A DNA stretch of 64,000 bases from Candidatus Methylacidiphilales bacterium (GTDB taxonomy: Bacteria > Pseudomonadota > Gammaproteobacteria > JASGCS01). Positions 11,324 to 20,376 of the stretch are shown piece after piece; the stretch's first letter is position 1, and each line of letters starts with the position of its first letter. The notes beneath the pieces are model-generated. The model ran no database searches. It saw only the letters and a program-made list of their open reading frames with translations, and was not told the origin of the DNA. The DNA lies in the NCBI GenBank assembly GCA_030054035.1, contig JASGCS010000002.1:57040-121039 (forward strand), written 5' to 3'. The translations under genes and the position numbers were made by a program.

Positions 11324-13351
11324 ATGAAAAAATTACTCCTATTGCTTACACTTGTTGTAAGCGGAACTTCGGTGGGTGCACAATCAACTATCACCAGTGC
11401 GGTAGCTACTGATGATTCTTCTGAATCAATTTCGATTTTGTTTACTTTTAAAGATGGTAAAAGCATTAAGCCTCGTATTATTGCGTTATCTCAACCCCTC
11501 AGTCTCAACATTGATTTTGATGGCGTTAGTAGCGAAATCGCTACTGCAACTCTGTCAACTCCTAAAATGAGCTCCAAAGGCATCAAAGATATCAGATCTT
11601 ACCAAGATGGTAAAAAAACCCGATTTATTGTCACGCTAACTTTGCCAGTCTCCTACGAAGAGGTCAGTTCAGGTGATAATCAATACATAATTAAAATCAA
11701 CACAGCTACTTCGAAAATAACTAAACTTAAAAATATTGACTTTAAGAGACTTCCTAATCGGGGCGGTAGCGTTATTATTGAAACTAGTGGAGGAACTGCA
11801 TTATTAAACCCTCGAACCGAAGGCAAAAGCCTAGTGATAGATATAAATAACTCTTCGCCGAATTCTGAAATAGTACAAAATTACGATGTTTCTGACTTTG
11901 AGTCCACCTTAAAATCATTTAGCCTTTACCCAATCAATAATCAAAATATCACAAGAGTAACTGTACAGACTGACAGTGACGATTACGATTATGTTACTTA
12001 CCAGAGAGAGTCATTGATTATTATCGAAGTAAAACCACTCACCCAAGATCAAATTTCTATACGGCAAAAAAATCAGCCTCAGTATAAGGGTGAAAAAATC
12101 AGTCTTAGTTTCAATAACATAGAGGTGCGCACAGCATTAAACATCATCGCCGATGTCTCTAAACTTGATATGATTATCTCTGATTCTGTTGGGGGACAAT
12201 TAACTTTGAATCTAAAAGATATACCTTGGGATGAAGCGCTGGATGTAATTCTTAAATCTAAAAATCTTTCAAAAAGAATTGATGGAAATATTTTACGGAT
12301 TGGTACTGTAGAAGAATTTTCAAGACAAGACAAGCTAGAACTTGAAAGCACAACAGTAGCTAAAGCAGTTGCGCCATTACGAAGTGAGTTTATCCAGATC
12401 AACTACGCTAAAGCTAGTGAAATCGCTTCCCTATTGAAGGGAGATGCAAAAAACACATTTATCTCAGAACGAGGGAGTGTAATCATTGATGCTAGAACAA
12501 ACACGCTCCTCATCAAAGAAACTGCAGAGAACTTGAATGAGATTAGGAATTTTATTGGTCGACTTGATATACCAATCAAGCAAGTGTTAATTGAAAGTAG
12601 GATTGTTATCGCTAATAATACTTTCTCTGATGAAATTGGCTCAAGGTTTGGATTTACAGGCAATTATACAAAAGGAGATAACACACTACAAATCTCGCCT
12701 ACTGCAGCGCTTTCTCAAAGCAACCTAGACACTCTTGCTACCCCTGGCAATACAAAATTTCCTATCGGAGGAGGTTTTAATTACTCTAATGCGATAAGTG
12801 GCGGGGGGATTATTGGTGCGACATTGGGTAGTGTAAAAAACGGCTTCCTTACCTTAGAATTATCTGCCATGCAAGTGGAAGATCGTGGAGAAGTAGTCTC
12901 TAACCCCAGAGTAATAACTGTTGAACAAAAAGAAGCGACCATTGAGCAGGGTGTAGATATTCCCTATCAAGAGAGCGGTGCAAATGGTGCCACCACAACT
13001 TCATTTAAAAAAGCCACCTTAGGCTTGACTGTAACTCCGCAAATAACTCCTGATGAAAAAGTCATTATGGATCTGAAAATCAAAAAGGATTCACCTGGCA
13101 CCGCGGGCGCAAATGGTGTGCCCAGTATTGACACCAGACAAGTCACCACCCAAGTAATTGTATCCAATGGTGACACTATCGTATTAGGTGGTATTTTCGA
13201 GCAGAGTAAAAGGAGCCAACGCAGTAAAGTACCTTTGTTTGGTGATATTCCAATCTTAGGCGCATTATTTAGAAGAGACACACAAAGCGACTCCAAGACA
13301 GAATTACTTATTTTTATTACGCCTAAAATTATCAAGGCCACAGTCCGATAA
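11324..13351 (+). CDS. pilQ: Type IV pilus secretin PilQ
   Basis: Outer-membrane secretin forming the pore through which the pilus exits. The 675 residues begin with a signal peptide ending near GAQS, followed by AMIN-type peptidoglycan-binding regions (about 25-230), an STN-like domain (SLSFNNIEVRTALNIIADVS, about 260-330), an N1/secretin_N domain, and a C-terminal secretin domain with the conserved VEDRGEVVSNPRVITVEQ and VPLFGDIPILGALFR. Typical PilQ length is 650-750. It is the last pil gene; aroK follows after 5 nt. Confidence 0.95.
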   Translation: MKKLLLLLTLVVSGTSVGAQSTITSAVATDDSSESISILFTFKDGKSIKPRIIALSQPLSLNIDFDGVSSEIATATLSTPKMSSKGIKDIRSYQDGKKTRFIVTLTLPVSYEEVSSGDNQYIIKINTATSKITKLKNIDFKRLPNRGGSVIIETSGGTALLNPRTEGKSLVIDINNSSPNSEIVQNYDVSDFESTLKSFSLYPINNQNITRVTVQTDSDDYDYVTYQRESLIIIEVKPLTQDQISIRQKNQPQYKGEKISLSFNNIEVRTALNIIADVSKLDMIISDSVGGQLTLNLKDIPWDEALDVILKSKNLSKRIDGNILRIGTVEEFSRQDKLELESTTVAKAVAPLRSEFIQINYAKASEIASLLKGDAKNTFISERGSVIIDARTNTLLIKETAENLNEIRNFIGRLDIPIKQVLIESRIVIANNTFSDEIGSRFGFTGNYTKGDNTLQISPTAALSQSNLDTLATPGNTKFPIGGGFNYSNAISGGGIIGATLGSVKNGFLTLELSAMQVEDRGEVVSNPRVITVEQKEATIEQGVDIPYQESGANGATTTSFKKATLGLTVTPQITPDEKVIMDLKIKKDSPGTAGANGVPSIDTRQVTTQVIVSNGDTIVLGGIFEQSKRSQRSKVPLFGDIPILGALFRRDTQSDSKTELLIFITPKIIKATVR

Positions 13352-13356
13352 GTCAA

Positions 13357-13881
13357 TTGGCCAATTCCATTTTTGTTATTGGCCCAACAGGTGTGGGCAA
13401 GTCTACGCTTGTTACTGCTCTAGCTAACCATTGCCAAATCATTTCATACGATTTAGATACTTTAATCGCTGATTCTACAAAACAAACTATTTCAGAACTA
13501 ATTCGTTACAGAGGGATTCGAAAGTTCAGAATGATTGAATCTAACCTTTTGCGTTCAATCAGCGCCCCACCGTTACTTTCTACTGGAGCTGGCGTAATTG
13601 AAATAAAATCTAATCGTTGGTATCTCCGTGTACAGGGTGTATGTATTTATATGGCCATTCCACTACAAAAACAAATTGCCCGCTTACGATACTCAAAGGG
13701 AATTTCCAAACGACCATTGATAAGTAGAAACTTAGTGCTGAGTTTACGATTGATGCAGTTACGCCGAAGGTCTATATACCAACACTGCGCGACGATTACT
13801 TTTTGGTCGAGGAAAGAACCCGTGATTTCTAGCATCACGCGATTAATTTCTATGCTCTCCGCTCGAGGTGTAACGATATGA
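13357..13881 (+). CDS. aroK: Shikimate kinase (divergent)
   Basis: Phosphorylates shikimate with ATP in the chorismate pathway. The 174 residues contain the Walker A loop GPTGVGKST (residues 9-17), the shikimate-binding Asp in YDLD, an FRxxE motif (FRMIE), an RPLI lid-region motif and the distal arginine region RRRSIY. The usual GGG shikimate-binding turn is GAG here (STGAGVI), and the protein is more basic than most relatives, so it is divergent but keeps the main catalytic residues. The start is a TTG 5 nt after pilQ; no in-frame ATG precedes the Walker loop. It overlaps aroB by 4 bp (ATGA). The pilQ-aroK-aroB order supports the call. Confidence 0.85.
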   Translation: MANSIFVIGPTGVGKSTLVTALANHCQIISYDLDTLIADSTKQTISELIRYRGIRKFRMIESNLLRSISAPPLLSTGAGVIEIKSNRWYLRVQGVCIYMAIPLQKQIARLRYSKGISKRPLISRNLVLSLRLMQLRRRSIYQHCATITFWSRKEPVISSITRLISMLSARGVTI

Positions 13882-14981
13882 AGCTAGATACAATTACAGT
13901 TCGTCATACCACTAGAGAAGTTCCTATATATATAGGAGAAAATTTATTTGGCGAGGCTGATACATTGCGCCATCTTCTCAACAATAACTCTTACATTCTT
14001 ATCACAAACCAAACTATTGCTTCATTATATGAACAATCAGTTATTGAAGCATGTGGAAAAAGCGGACACAAAGGATCAATAATAATTCCAGATGGCGAGA
14101 TTTATAAGAATTTTACAACCTATCAAGCTGTCCTGGAAAAGATGTTTTCTTTAAAAACCCATCGCAACGATATTTTAGTGGTGGTTGGTGGTGGGGTGGT
14201 TGGCGATCTGGGAGGATTTTGCGCCGCTACCTATATGCGTGGTATCACGTATCTTTCAATACCAACCACACTACTCGCACAGGTTGACTCTTCAATAGGT
14301 GGAAAAGTTGCGATTAATCTCAACGCCGGTAAAAATATCGTTGGTAGCTTTTATCCGCCCCAGGCAATTATTTCAAGCGTTAACACATTATCAAGCTTGG
14401 CAGATGTTCATTATTATGGGGGATTTGCTGAAGTAATTAAATACGCTATGACTCATGACGCCTCAACGCTCACCTTTCTAATAGCGAGTCACGAAAAACT
14501 CATGGCTCGAGAAAGCGGATCGCTCATTTCAATTATCACTTGGGCAATGAGAATTAAAGCGGCTATTATTTCTAGTGACGAGTTTGAGCAAGGTGAAAGA
14601 AAATTATTAAATTTTGGCCATAGTTTTGGTCACGCCATTGAGTCGCTAGGAAAATATCAATCGCACAGTCACGGTGAAGCAGTGGCAATAGGAATGGTTA
14701 TGGCGGCATGTTTTTCTGCTTCTTTTCTAGGCACGATAACATCAGACGATATTAGGTTACTTAAAAAAGTTTTAGCGCTATATAATTTACCTACCACATA
14801 TCAAATCAAATCTGCACCAGCTTTCCTAGAAGCGATGAGGCAAGATAAAAAAAACAGCGGAACCTTTAACCTAATTCTTCTCAAAAAAATAGGCCAAGCG
14901 TATGTTGAAAATAATGTTGACGAAAATAGCTTGTTAACTTTTTTGCTCCAATGGGATAAAATGGAAACCCATGGTTGCTAA
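13878..14981 (+). CDS. aroB: 3-dehydroquinate synthase
   Basis: Converts DAHP to 3-dehydroquinate, the second step of the shikimate pathway, using NAD and a divalent metal. The 367 residues include the NAD-binding glycine motif GGGVVGDLGGF (about 96-106), the following YMRGITYLSIPTTLLAQVDS, the catalytic-site GKVAINLNAGKNIVG, and the metal-binding HSFGHAIE histidines (about 252-259). Length matches the family. ATG overlaps the stop of aroK (ATGA) and the next gene starts 11 bp before its stop, so three genes are coupled. Confidence 0.97.
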   Translation: MKLDTITVRHTTREVPIYIGENLFGEADTLRHLLNNNSYILITNQTIASLYEQSVIEACGKSGHKGSIIIPDGEIYKNFTTYQAVLEKMFSLKTHRNDILVVVGGGVVGDLGGFCAATYMRGITYLSIPTTLLAQVDSSIGGKVAINLNAGKNIVGSFYPPQAIISSVNTLSSLADVHYYGGFAEVIKYAMTHDASTLTFLIASHEKLMARESGSLISIITWAMRIKAAIISSDEFEQGERKLLNFGHSFGHAIESLGKYQSHSHGEAVAIGMVMAACFSASFLGTITSDDIRLLKKVLALYNLPTTYQIKSAPAFLEAMRQDKKNSGTFNLILLKKIGQAYVENNVDENSLLTFLLQWDKMETHGC

Positions 14982-15888
14982 CCGATACTACCTCTCTCAA
15001 CAAGCTCTGCAAATGTATGGATTCACAAACCAGCCCTTTCAATACACAAATACTACCAAAGAAATATATTTTGACCCCATCATCCAATCAGTAGTAGAGA
15101 AATGGGTGCAACAAATCTCGGCTCAAGAAGCTTTTTACCTTTTAACCGGTGCAAAGGGAAGTGGTAAATCTAGCTTTGGAAAGCTTATCGCTTTACATGG
15201 TTCTTCAAAAAGTGAACTTCACACGGTTTTTCTAACTTGCTCTCCTGTCAACACCCCGATTGATTTTTTATCTCTTTTAGTTGAGCAGTCTCAATTCCAA
15301 AGTAAAGATAATGTAAAGCAACTTACTAACAAAGCCGCAAAAGAAACTTATCAGCAACTAAAAAATGGCATACTTCCTATTTATATTCTTGACAACGCTC
15401 ATTCACTACAAACAAAAGTACTCGTAGAAATTGTTAAGTTTTGTAGTAGTTTTACTGAACTTGGTTTAACGTGCCCTCGTTTAATAATGTGTGGAAATGT
15501 GGAAGATATCAAGCATAAACTCGAAGGACATCCAGCCCCATTGGTCGTACAAAATAAGTTTACAGTATTATCCTGCCCAGCTTTAGATTATTCGCAAATG
15601 CATTCCTATCTTCAGTTTAAGTTTGCGAATGCAGGGATAATGAATAGCACTAAGCTAATCTCAATGCTTCCAGCAGAACGGTTAATGGAATGTCGAGGAA
15701 ACTTCCAAAAATTAAACGAGATCGTAGTTGGTCTCCTTGAGGACAACTTATTAACAGAACTTCCTATTGCAAATAATGAGATTAAAAAGCAGCCTAAACT
15801 TACATACCTACAACAAAACAAGGTATCAGTAATTTCTTTGGTCGTACTTGTGATCATTGGTCTTCTCATACAAATTCTGCTTAACTGA
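14971..15888 (+). CDS. DamX/ExeA-like AAA ATPase with a C-terminal membrane anchor, no SPOR domain
   Basis: The 305 residues carry a Walker A motif GAKGSGKSS (about 59-67), a Walker B-like YILDNAH (about 145-151), and an ExeA-type N-terminus with YGFTNQPFQY. One membrane helix sits at the very end (about 284-304). Downstream of aroKB, gammaproteobacteria usually carry DamX, an inner-membrane cell-division protein with an AAA-like region and a periplasmic SPOR domain. Here the protein stops right after the helix, with nothing beyond to bind peptidoglycan. It may be a reduced DamX or an ATPase working with a separate SPOR protein. It overlaps aroB by 11 bp and gltB follows after 12 nt. Confidence 0.75.
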   Translation: MVANRYYLSQQALQMYGFTNQPFQYTNTTKEIYFDPIIQSVVEKWVQQISAQEAFYLLTGAKGSGKSSFGKLIALHGSSKSELHTVFLTCSPVNTPIDFLSLLVEQSQFQSKDNVKQLTNKAAKETYQQLKNGILPIYILDNAHSLQTKVLVEIVKFCSSFTELGLTCPRLIMCGNVEDIKHKLEGHPAPLVVQNKFTVLSCPALDYSQMHSYLQFKFANAGIMNSTKLISMLPAERLMECRGNFQKLNEIVVGLLEDNLLTELPIANNEIKKQPKLTYLQQNKVSVISLVVLVIIGLLIQILLN

Positions 15889-15900
15889 TAAAATAGTGCT

Positions 15901-18900
15901 ATGCAAAACCGATCACGAGACAAGTCTCATTACCCCCTCCATGATATTTCTTTTGAGAAAGATTCTTGTGGATTTGGGCTACTTATTAGCCTTGAAGGGC
16001 CACAAAGAAAGGTAATCGATTATTCACTAGAGTCATTAACCAGACTTATGCACCGTGGAGCCATTGACGCCGATGGTTTAAGTGGTGATGGGTGTGGGAT
16101 AAGTATAAGCATGCCTATGGAGTTCATGAAATCTGTTTGCGCAACAATACCTATAAACTTCACATCCTCAACCATTGTGGCGCAAGTTTTTATGAGCCAA
16201 GCAACTAACTTGCAAGTACTAGAGGAACAAACATTCATCGCACATGCTCAAAACGCTGGATTAAAATTTCTAGGCAAAAGATTAATTCCTCATAATGTCA
16301 GCTTCTGTGGCGAGACAGCTAAAAATTATATGCCTGTGATTTGCCAATTCTATTTTGAAAAACCAAACAGCCCCAATTTTAATGAGACTAAAACGTGCTA
16401 CTGTATTAGGAAAAAAGTAGAGCATGAACTTAGAATTCATGATGATTTTTATATCTGCAGTTTTTCTTCATCACTAATTTGTTACAAAGCGTTAGTTCTG
16501 CCACAACATTTGGTTGACTTTTATCCTGAGCTTGCGAACCCACTAATGGCCTCTCGAGTGTGTTTAATCCATCAACGATTTGCAACTAATACAATTCCGC
16601 GATGGAAATTAGCGCAACCCTTTCATCATATCGTACATAATGGAGAAATAAACACATTGCAAGGTAATAGATTTTGGTTTGAAGCACGAACACCAAACTT
16701 CCTTAACGGAGAATTGTCAGAACTCAATGATGTGGTACCTTTGTTCAACCATAATGATTCAGATTCCGCCAGCTTTGATGAACTTATTTGCCTCCTCAAA
16801 GCCGGCGGACTAAGCATTGTTGAGAGTATGAGAGTTGCCATTCCACCTTCTTGGGCGAATCAGGCAGGTATTGGAAACCGAAGAAAGTCGTTTTATGAAT
16901 ACTACTCCATGTGTATGGAATCGTGGGATGGGCCAGCTAGTATGGCATTTTTTGATAACAATTTTGCAGGATGCATCACTGATAGAAACGGACTTCGTCC
17001 TGCACGTTGGGTGCTCACCACAGAAAAAATCCTAACCGTAGCATCAGAAATTGGGGTACGCGACTATGCTCCGAGCGAAGTGGTGGCTAAAGGTAAACTA
17101 AGTGCAGGTGAAATGCTCGTAGCAGATTTAACTCAAAATAAAATTCTAGGCGAGCAAGAAATATTTGATCAACTACTTGAGAAAAAAAGACCCTATACAC
17201 AATGGATAAAATCTCACGTACACTACATCAAACCTGATAGCAGTTCTTCGGTTTTGTATCAACCTATAACAACAAGTGATGCGTATCAATCACTACTAAA
17301 AGCCTTTGGAGTTAACAAAGAAGAAATTGAAAGTATTCTTAAACCTCTCGCTAATGCAGGTTCAGAAGCAGTAGGCTCCATGGGCGACGATACCCCTCTA
17401 CCACTTCTATCAACAAAGCAACGTTCACTATATGACTACTTTAGGCAGCAATTTGCACAGGTAACTAATCCCCCTATCGATTCACTGAGAGAAAACCTGG
17501 TCATGTCACTAGAAACTTGCATAGGACCTGAACCTGCGTTTTTTACTTTTGATGAGCAGCATGTTAAAAAAATTGTAATCAGAACACCTTTACTTTCTCA
17601 AAAACGATTTTTAGAATTACAAGACACCATTAACACCCTATGGAGTTGTTGTACTATTTCGCTTCTAGCAAAACGAGAAATTACTTTGCAAGCCGCTCTC
17701 GACGAAATCGTTAACCGTGCGATCACTTCAGTTTCACAATCCAACTGTGTAATAATCTTAAGCGATCGGGGGATAGATCCAGAGCATTATTCGGTACATG
17801 CTCTTTTGGCCACCGGCGCGATCCATCATGCCTTATGCAAGGCCGGATTAAGAACCAAAACCAGCATCCTAGTTGAAACTGCTACCGTGAGAGATCCTCA
17901 TCATCTCGCAGTATTGATAGGTAATGGCGCAACCGCGGTGTATCCGTATCTGGCCTATGAGACAATTTTTTATACTTTTGCCAACCAAGACCAAGATAAA
18001 CATATCGCTTTAGCGCATAATTATCGAAAAGGCATGAATAAAGGTTTATTAAAAATTCTTTCCAAAATGGGAATTTCTACTGTTTCAAGTTATCGAAGTT
18101 CACAATTATTTGAAATTGTAGGGCTTGATTCAGGCATTGTTAACTATTGTTTTAAAAACACCCCAAGTAGGTTAGGTGGGCACTCTTTTGACTCTCTTTA
18201 TCATGAATTTTTAGCAGAACATAAAGAAGCTTTTGATAATTCAAAAACATTGTCAGTGGGGGGACTCTTAAAATATGTAGATGGTGGCGAATATCATGCT
18301 TTCAATCCAGAAGTAGTTCGCACATTACAAGTGGCCTGCAACACAGGTAATGTAGAGGCGTATAAACAATACTCATCATTAGTTAACCACCGCCCACCAA
18401 TGGTGCTTAGAGACTTAATGAAAATTCGCTTTGATGAAAATAAAAAAATTTCCATTGATCTTGTGGAGCCAATTAGTAGCATTCTACCAAGATTTGATTC
18501 GGCTGGAATGTCACTTGGAGCGCTCTCTCCTGAAGCTCATATAACACTTGCAAAGGCGATGAACACAATTGGTGGCAGATCAAACTCTGGAGAAGGTGGT
18601 GAAGATAGCAATCGCTACGGGACATTAGCTGAGTCAAAAATTAAACAGGTTGCTTCTGGAAGATTTGGAGTAACACCATATTATTTACGAAACGCCGAAG
18701 TACTACAAATTAAAATTGCACAAGGAGCAAAACCCGGAGAAGGTGGGCAGTTACCAGGTGACAAAGTGAATCCTATGATTGCAAAGTTACGACTCTCCAT
18801 GCCAGGCGTTTCACTAATCTCACCCCCTCCTCATCATGATATTTATTCAATTGAGGATCTAGCTCAATTAATTTTTGATCTTAAACAAATTAATCCTAAA

Positions 18901-20367
18901 TGTTTAGTCTCAGTTAAATTAGTTTCTGAAGCGGGAGTTGGGACCATCGCCACAGGTGTAGCAAAAGCCTATGCTGATTTAATAACCATCGCCGGCTATG
19001 ATGGTGGTACCGGAGCTTCGCCTCTGAGCAGTGTCAAATATGCTGGCACTCCATGGGAATTAGGTTTGCCTGAAACGCATCAACTCCTTGTTGCAAATAA
19101 CCTTAGACACAAAGTTAGACTTCAAGTAGATGGTGGATTAAAAACTGGACTAGATATCATCAAAGCAGCAATACTTGGTGCTGAAAGTTTTGGGTTTGGC
19201 ACCGCGCCTATGATCGCTATGGGTTGTAAATACCTGAGAATCTGCCACCTAAATAACTGCGCAACTGGAATTGCCACACAACATGACACTCTTCGTAAGT
19301 TACACTTCCATGGTGAAATGCAAATGGTCATCAATTTTTTCACTTTTGTTGCTAATGAAGTTAGAGAATTAATGGCACAACTTGGAGTGCGCTCTTTACC
19401 TGAACTAATTGGCAGGACAGATTTACTTACCAGTGATCCAGGTATCCACGCAAAACATCAAAGAATTACACTGGGAGCAATTTTACATAAAACCGACAAT
19501 GTGTTTTACGAAGGGAATAAAAATAACTCATTTGATACAGGTGAGCTAGCTGAGCGCATGGTGCAAGATAGTATTGAATTTATCAGAACTTGTGCTACTC
19601 AAAAAATGGTCACAAAGGAACTTGACTACTCAGTAAAGAATTTTAACCGCTCAATCGGGGCGAGAGTTAGTGGGGAAATTACAGAACTGTACGGTAATGC
19701 TGGACTTGGTAACAACACACTTACATTCAACTTTACCGGAACTGCAGGACAAAGTTTTGGGGCATTTAACACTATTGGAATGCAACTTCATCTTGAGGGT
19801 GATTGCAACGACTATGTGGGTAAAGGTCAATATGGAGGTATCATTTCAATCAGACCCCCAGAAAACAGTACATTTAAAAGTAATGAAACTATTATTGCAG
19901 GAAATACCTGCCTTTATGGAGCCACTGGAGGAAAACTCTTCGCTGCTGGTATGGTAGGAGAGCGTTTTGCGGTAAGAAATTCAGGCGCCATTACTGTGAT
20001 TGAAGGCGCAGGTAATCACTGTTGCGAATATATGACTGGAGGAGTAGTGGTCGTGTTAGGAAAAACCGGTTTGAATTTTGCCGCGGGAATGACAGGCGGG
20101 ATAGCGTTTTGTTTAGATGAACATCACGATTTTGTTGATAAAATAAACAATGAATTAGTTGATATTGATAGAATCACTACCGAATCAAAATCAGACTACC
20201 AATCATTGCTGTTACTGTTTATTGAAGAACACTATCAATACACAAAAAGCTCTCACGCCAAACGAATTATAGATTCTTTTGAAGACATGGTAGAAAAATT
20301 TTGGTTAATCACTCCTAAGGCCGCCGACTTACAAGAACTATTAAATTCGCTTAAACTTGCTGCCTAA
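15901..20367 (+). CDS. gltB: Glutamate synthase, large (alpha) subunit
   Basis: Transfers the glutamine amide to 2-oxoglutarate in ammonium assimilation. The 1488 residues match the usual length. A short propeptide precedes the class II amidotransferase nucleophile in KDSCGFG (Cys22 in the precursor). The FMN domain contains SLGALSPEAH, GGRSNSGEGGEDSNRY and the 3Fe-4S cysteines in CKYLRICHLNNCATG. The C-terminal beta-helix has repeated glycine motifs such as GKGQYGGIISIRPP and GVVVVLGKTGLNFAAGMTGG. The small subunit gene gltD, which normally follows, is absent here; dnaG follows after 9 nt. The electron-supplying subunit must be elsewhere or a different donor is used. Confidence 0.96.
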   Translation: MQNRSRDKSHYPLHDISFEKDSCGFGLLISLEGPQRKVIDYSLESLTRLMHRGAIDADGLSGDGCGISISMPMEFMKSVCATIPINFTSSTIVAQVFMSQATNLQVLEEQTFIAHAQNAGLKFLGKRLIPHNVSFCGETAKNYMPVICQFYFEKPNSPNFNETKTCYCIRKKVEHELRIHDDFYICSFSSSLICYKALVLPQHLVDFYPELANPLMASRVCLIHQRFATNTIPRWKLAQPFHHIVHNGEINTLQGNRFWFEARTPNFLNGELSELNDVVPLFNHNDSDSASFDELICLLKAGGLSIVESMRVAIPPSWANQAGIGNRRKSFYEYYSMCMESWDGPASMAFFDNNFAGCITDRNGLRPARWVLTTEKILTVASEIGVRDYAPSEVVAKGKLSAGEMLVADLTQNKILGEQEIFDQLLEKKRPYTQWIKSHVHYIKPDSSSSVLYQPITTSDAYQSLLKAFGVNKEEIESILKPLANAGSEAVGSMGDDTPLPLLSTKQRSLYDYFRQQFAQVTNPPIDSLRENLVMSLETCIGPEPAFFTFDEQHVKKIVIRTPLLSQKRFLELQDTINTLWSCCTISLLAKREITLQAALDEIVNRAITSVSQSNCVIILSDRGIDPEHYSVHALLATGAIHHALCKAGLRTKTSILVETATVRDPHHLAVLIGNGATAVYPYLAYETIFYTFANQDQDKHIALAHNYRKGMNKGLLKILSKMGISTVSSYRSSQLFEIVGLDSGIVNYCFKNTPSRLGGHSFDSLYHEFLAEHKEAFDNSKTLSVGGLLKYVDGGEYHAFNPEVVRTLQVACNTGNVEAYKQYSSLVNHRPPMVLRDLMKIRFDENKKISIDLVEPISSILPRFDSAGMSLGALSPEAHITLAKAMNTIGGRSNSGEGGEDSNRYGTLAESKIKQVASGRFGVTPYYLRNAEVLQIKIAQGAKPGEGGQLPGDKVNPMIAKLRLSMPGVSLISPPPHHDIYSIEDLAQLIFDLKQINPKCLVSVKLVSEAGVGTIATGVAKAYADLITIAGYDGGTGASPLSSVKYAGTPWELGLPETHQLLVANNLRHKVRLQVDGGLKTGLDIIKAAILGAESFGFGTAPMIAMGCKYLRICHLNNCATGIATQHDTLRKLHFHGEMQMVINFFTFVANEVRELMAQLGVRSLPELIGRTDLLTSDPGIHAKHQRITLGAILHKTDNVFYEGNKNNSFDTGELAERMVQDSIEFIRTCATQKMVTKELDYSVKNFNRSIGARVSGEITELYGNAGLGNNTLTFNFTGTAGQSFGAFNTIGMQLHLEGDCNDYVGKGQYGGIISIRPPENSTFKSNETIIAGNTCLYGATGGKLFAAGMVGERFAVRNSGAITVIEGAGNHCCEYMTGGVVVVLGKTGLNFAAGMTGGIAFCLDEHHDFVDKINNELVDIDRITTESKSDYQSLLLLFIEEHYQYTKSSHAKRIIDSFEDMVEKFWLITPKAADLQELLNSLKLAA

Positions 20368-20376
20368 GCTAGTTGC

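Noticed and set aside
13357-13881. aroK as a degraded pseudogene
   Set aside because: Although divergent with GAG in place of GGG, it keeps the Walker loop, substrate Asp and key arginines and sits in a coupled operon.
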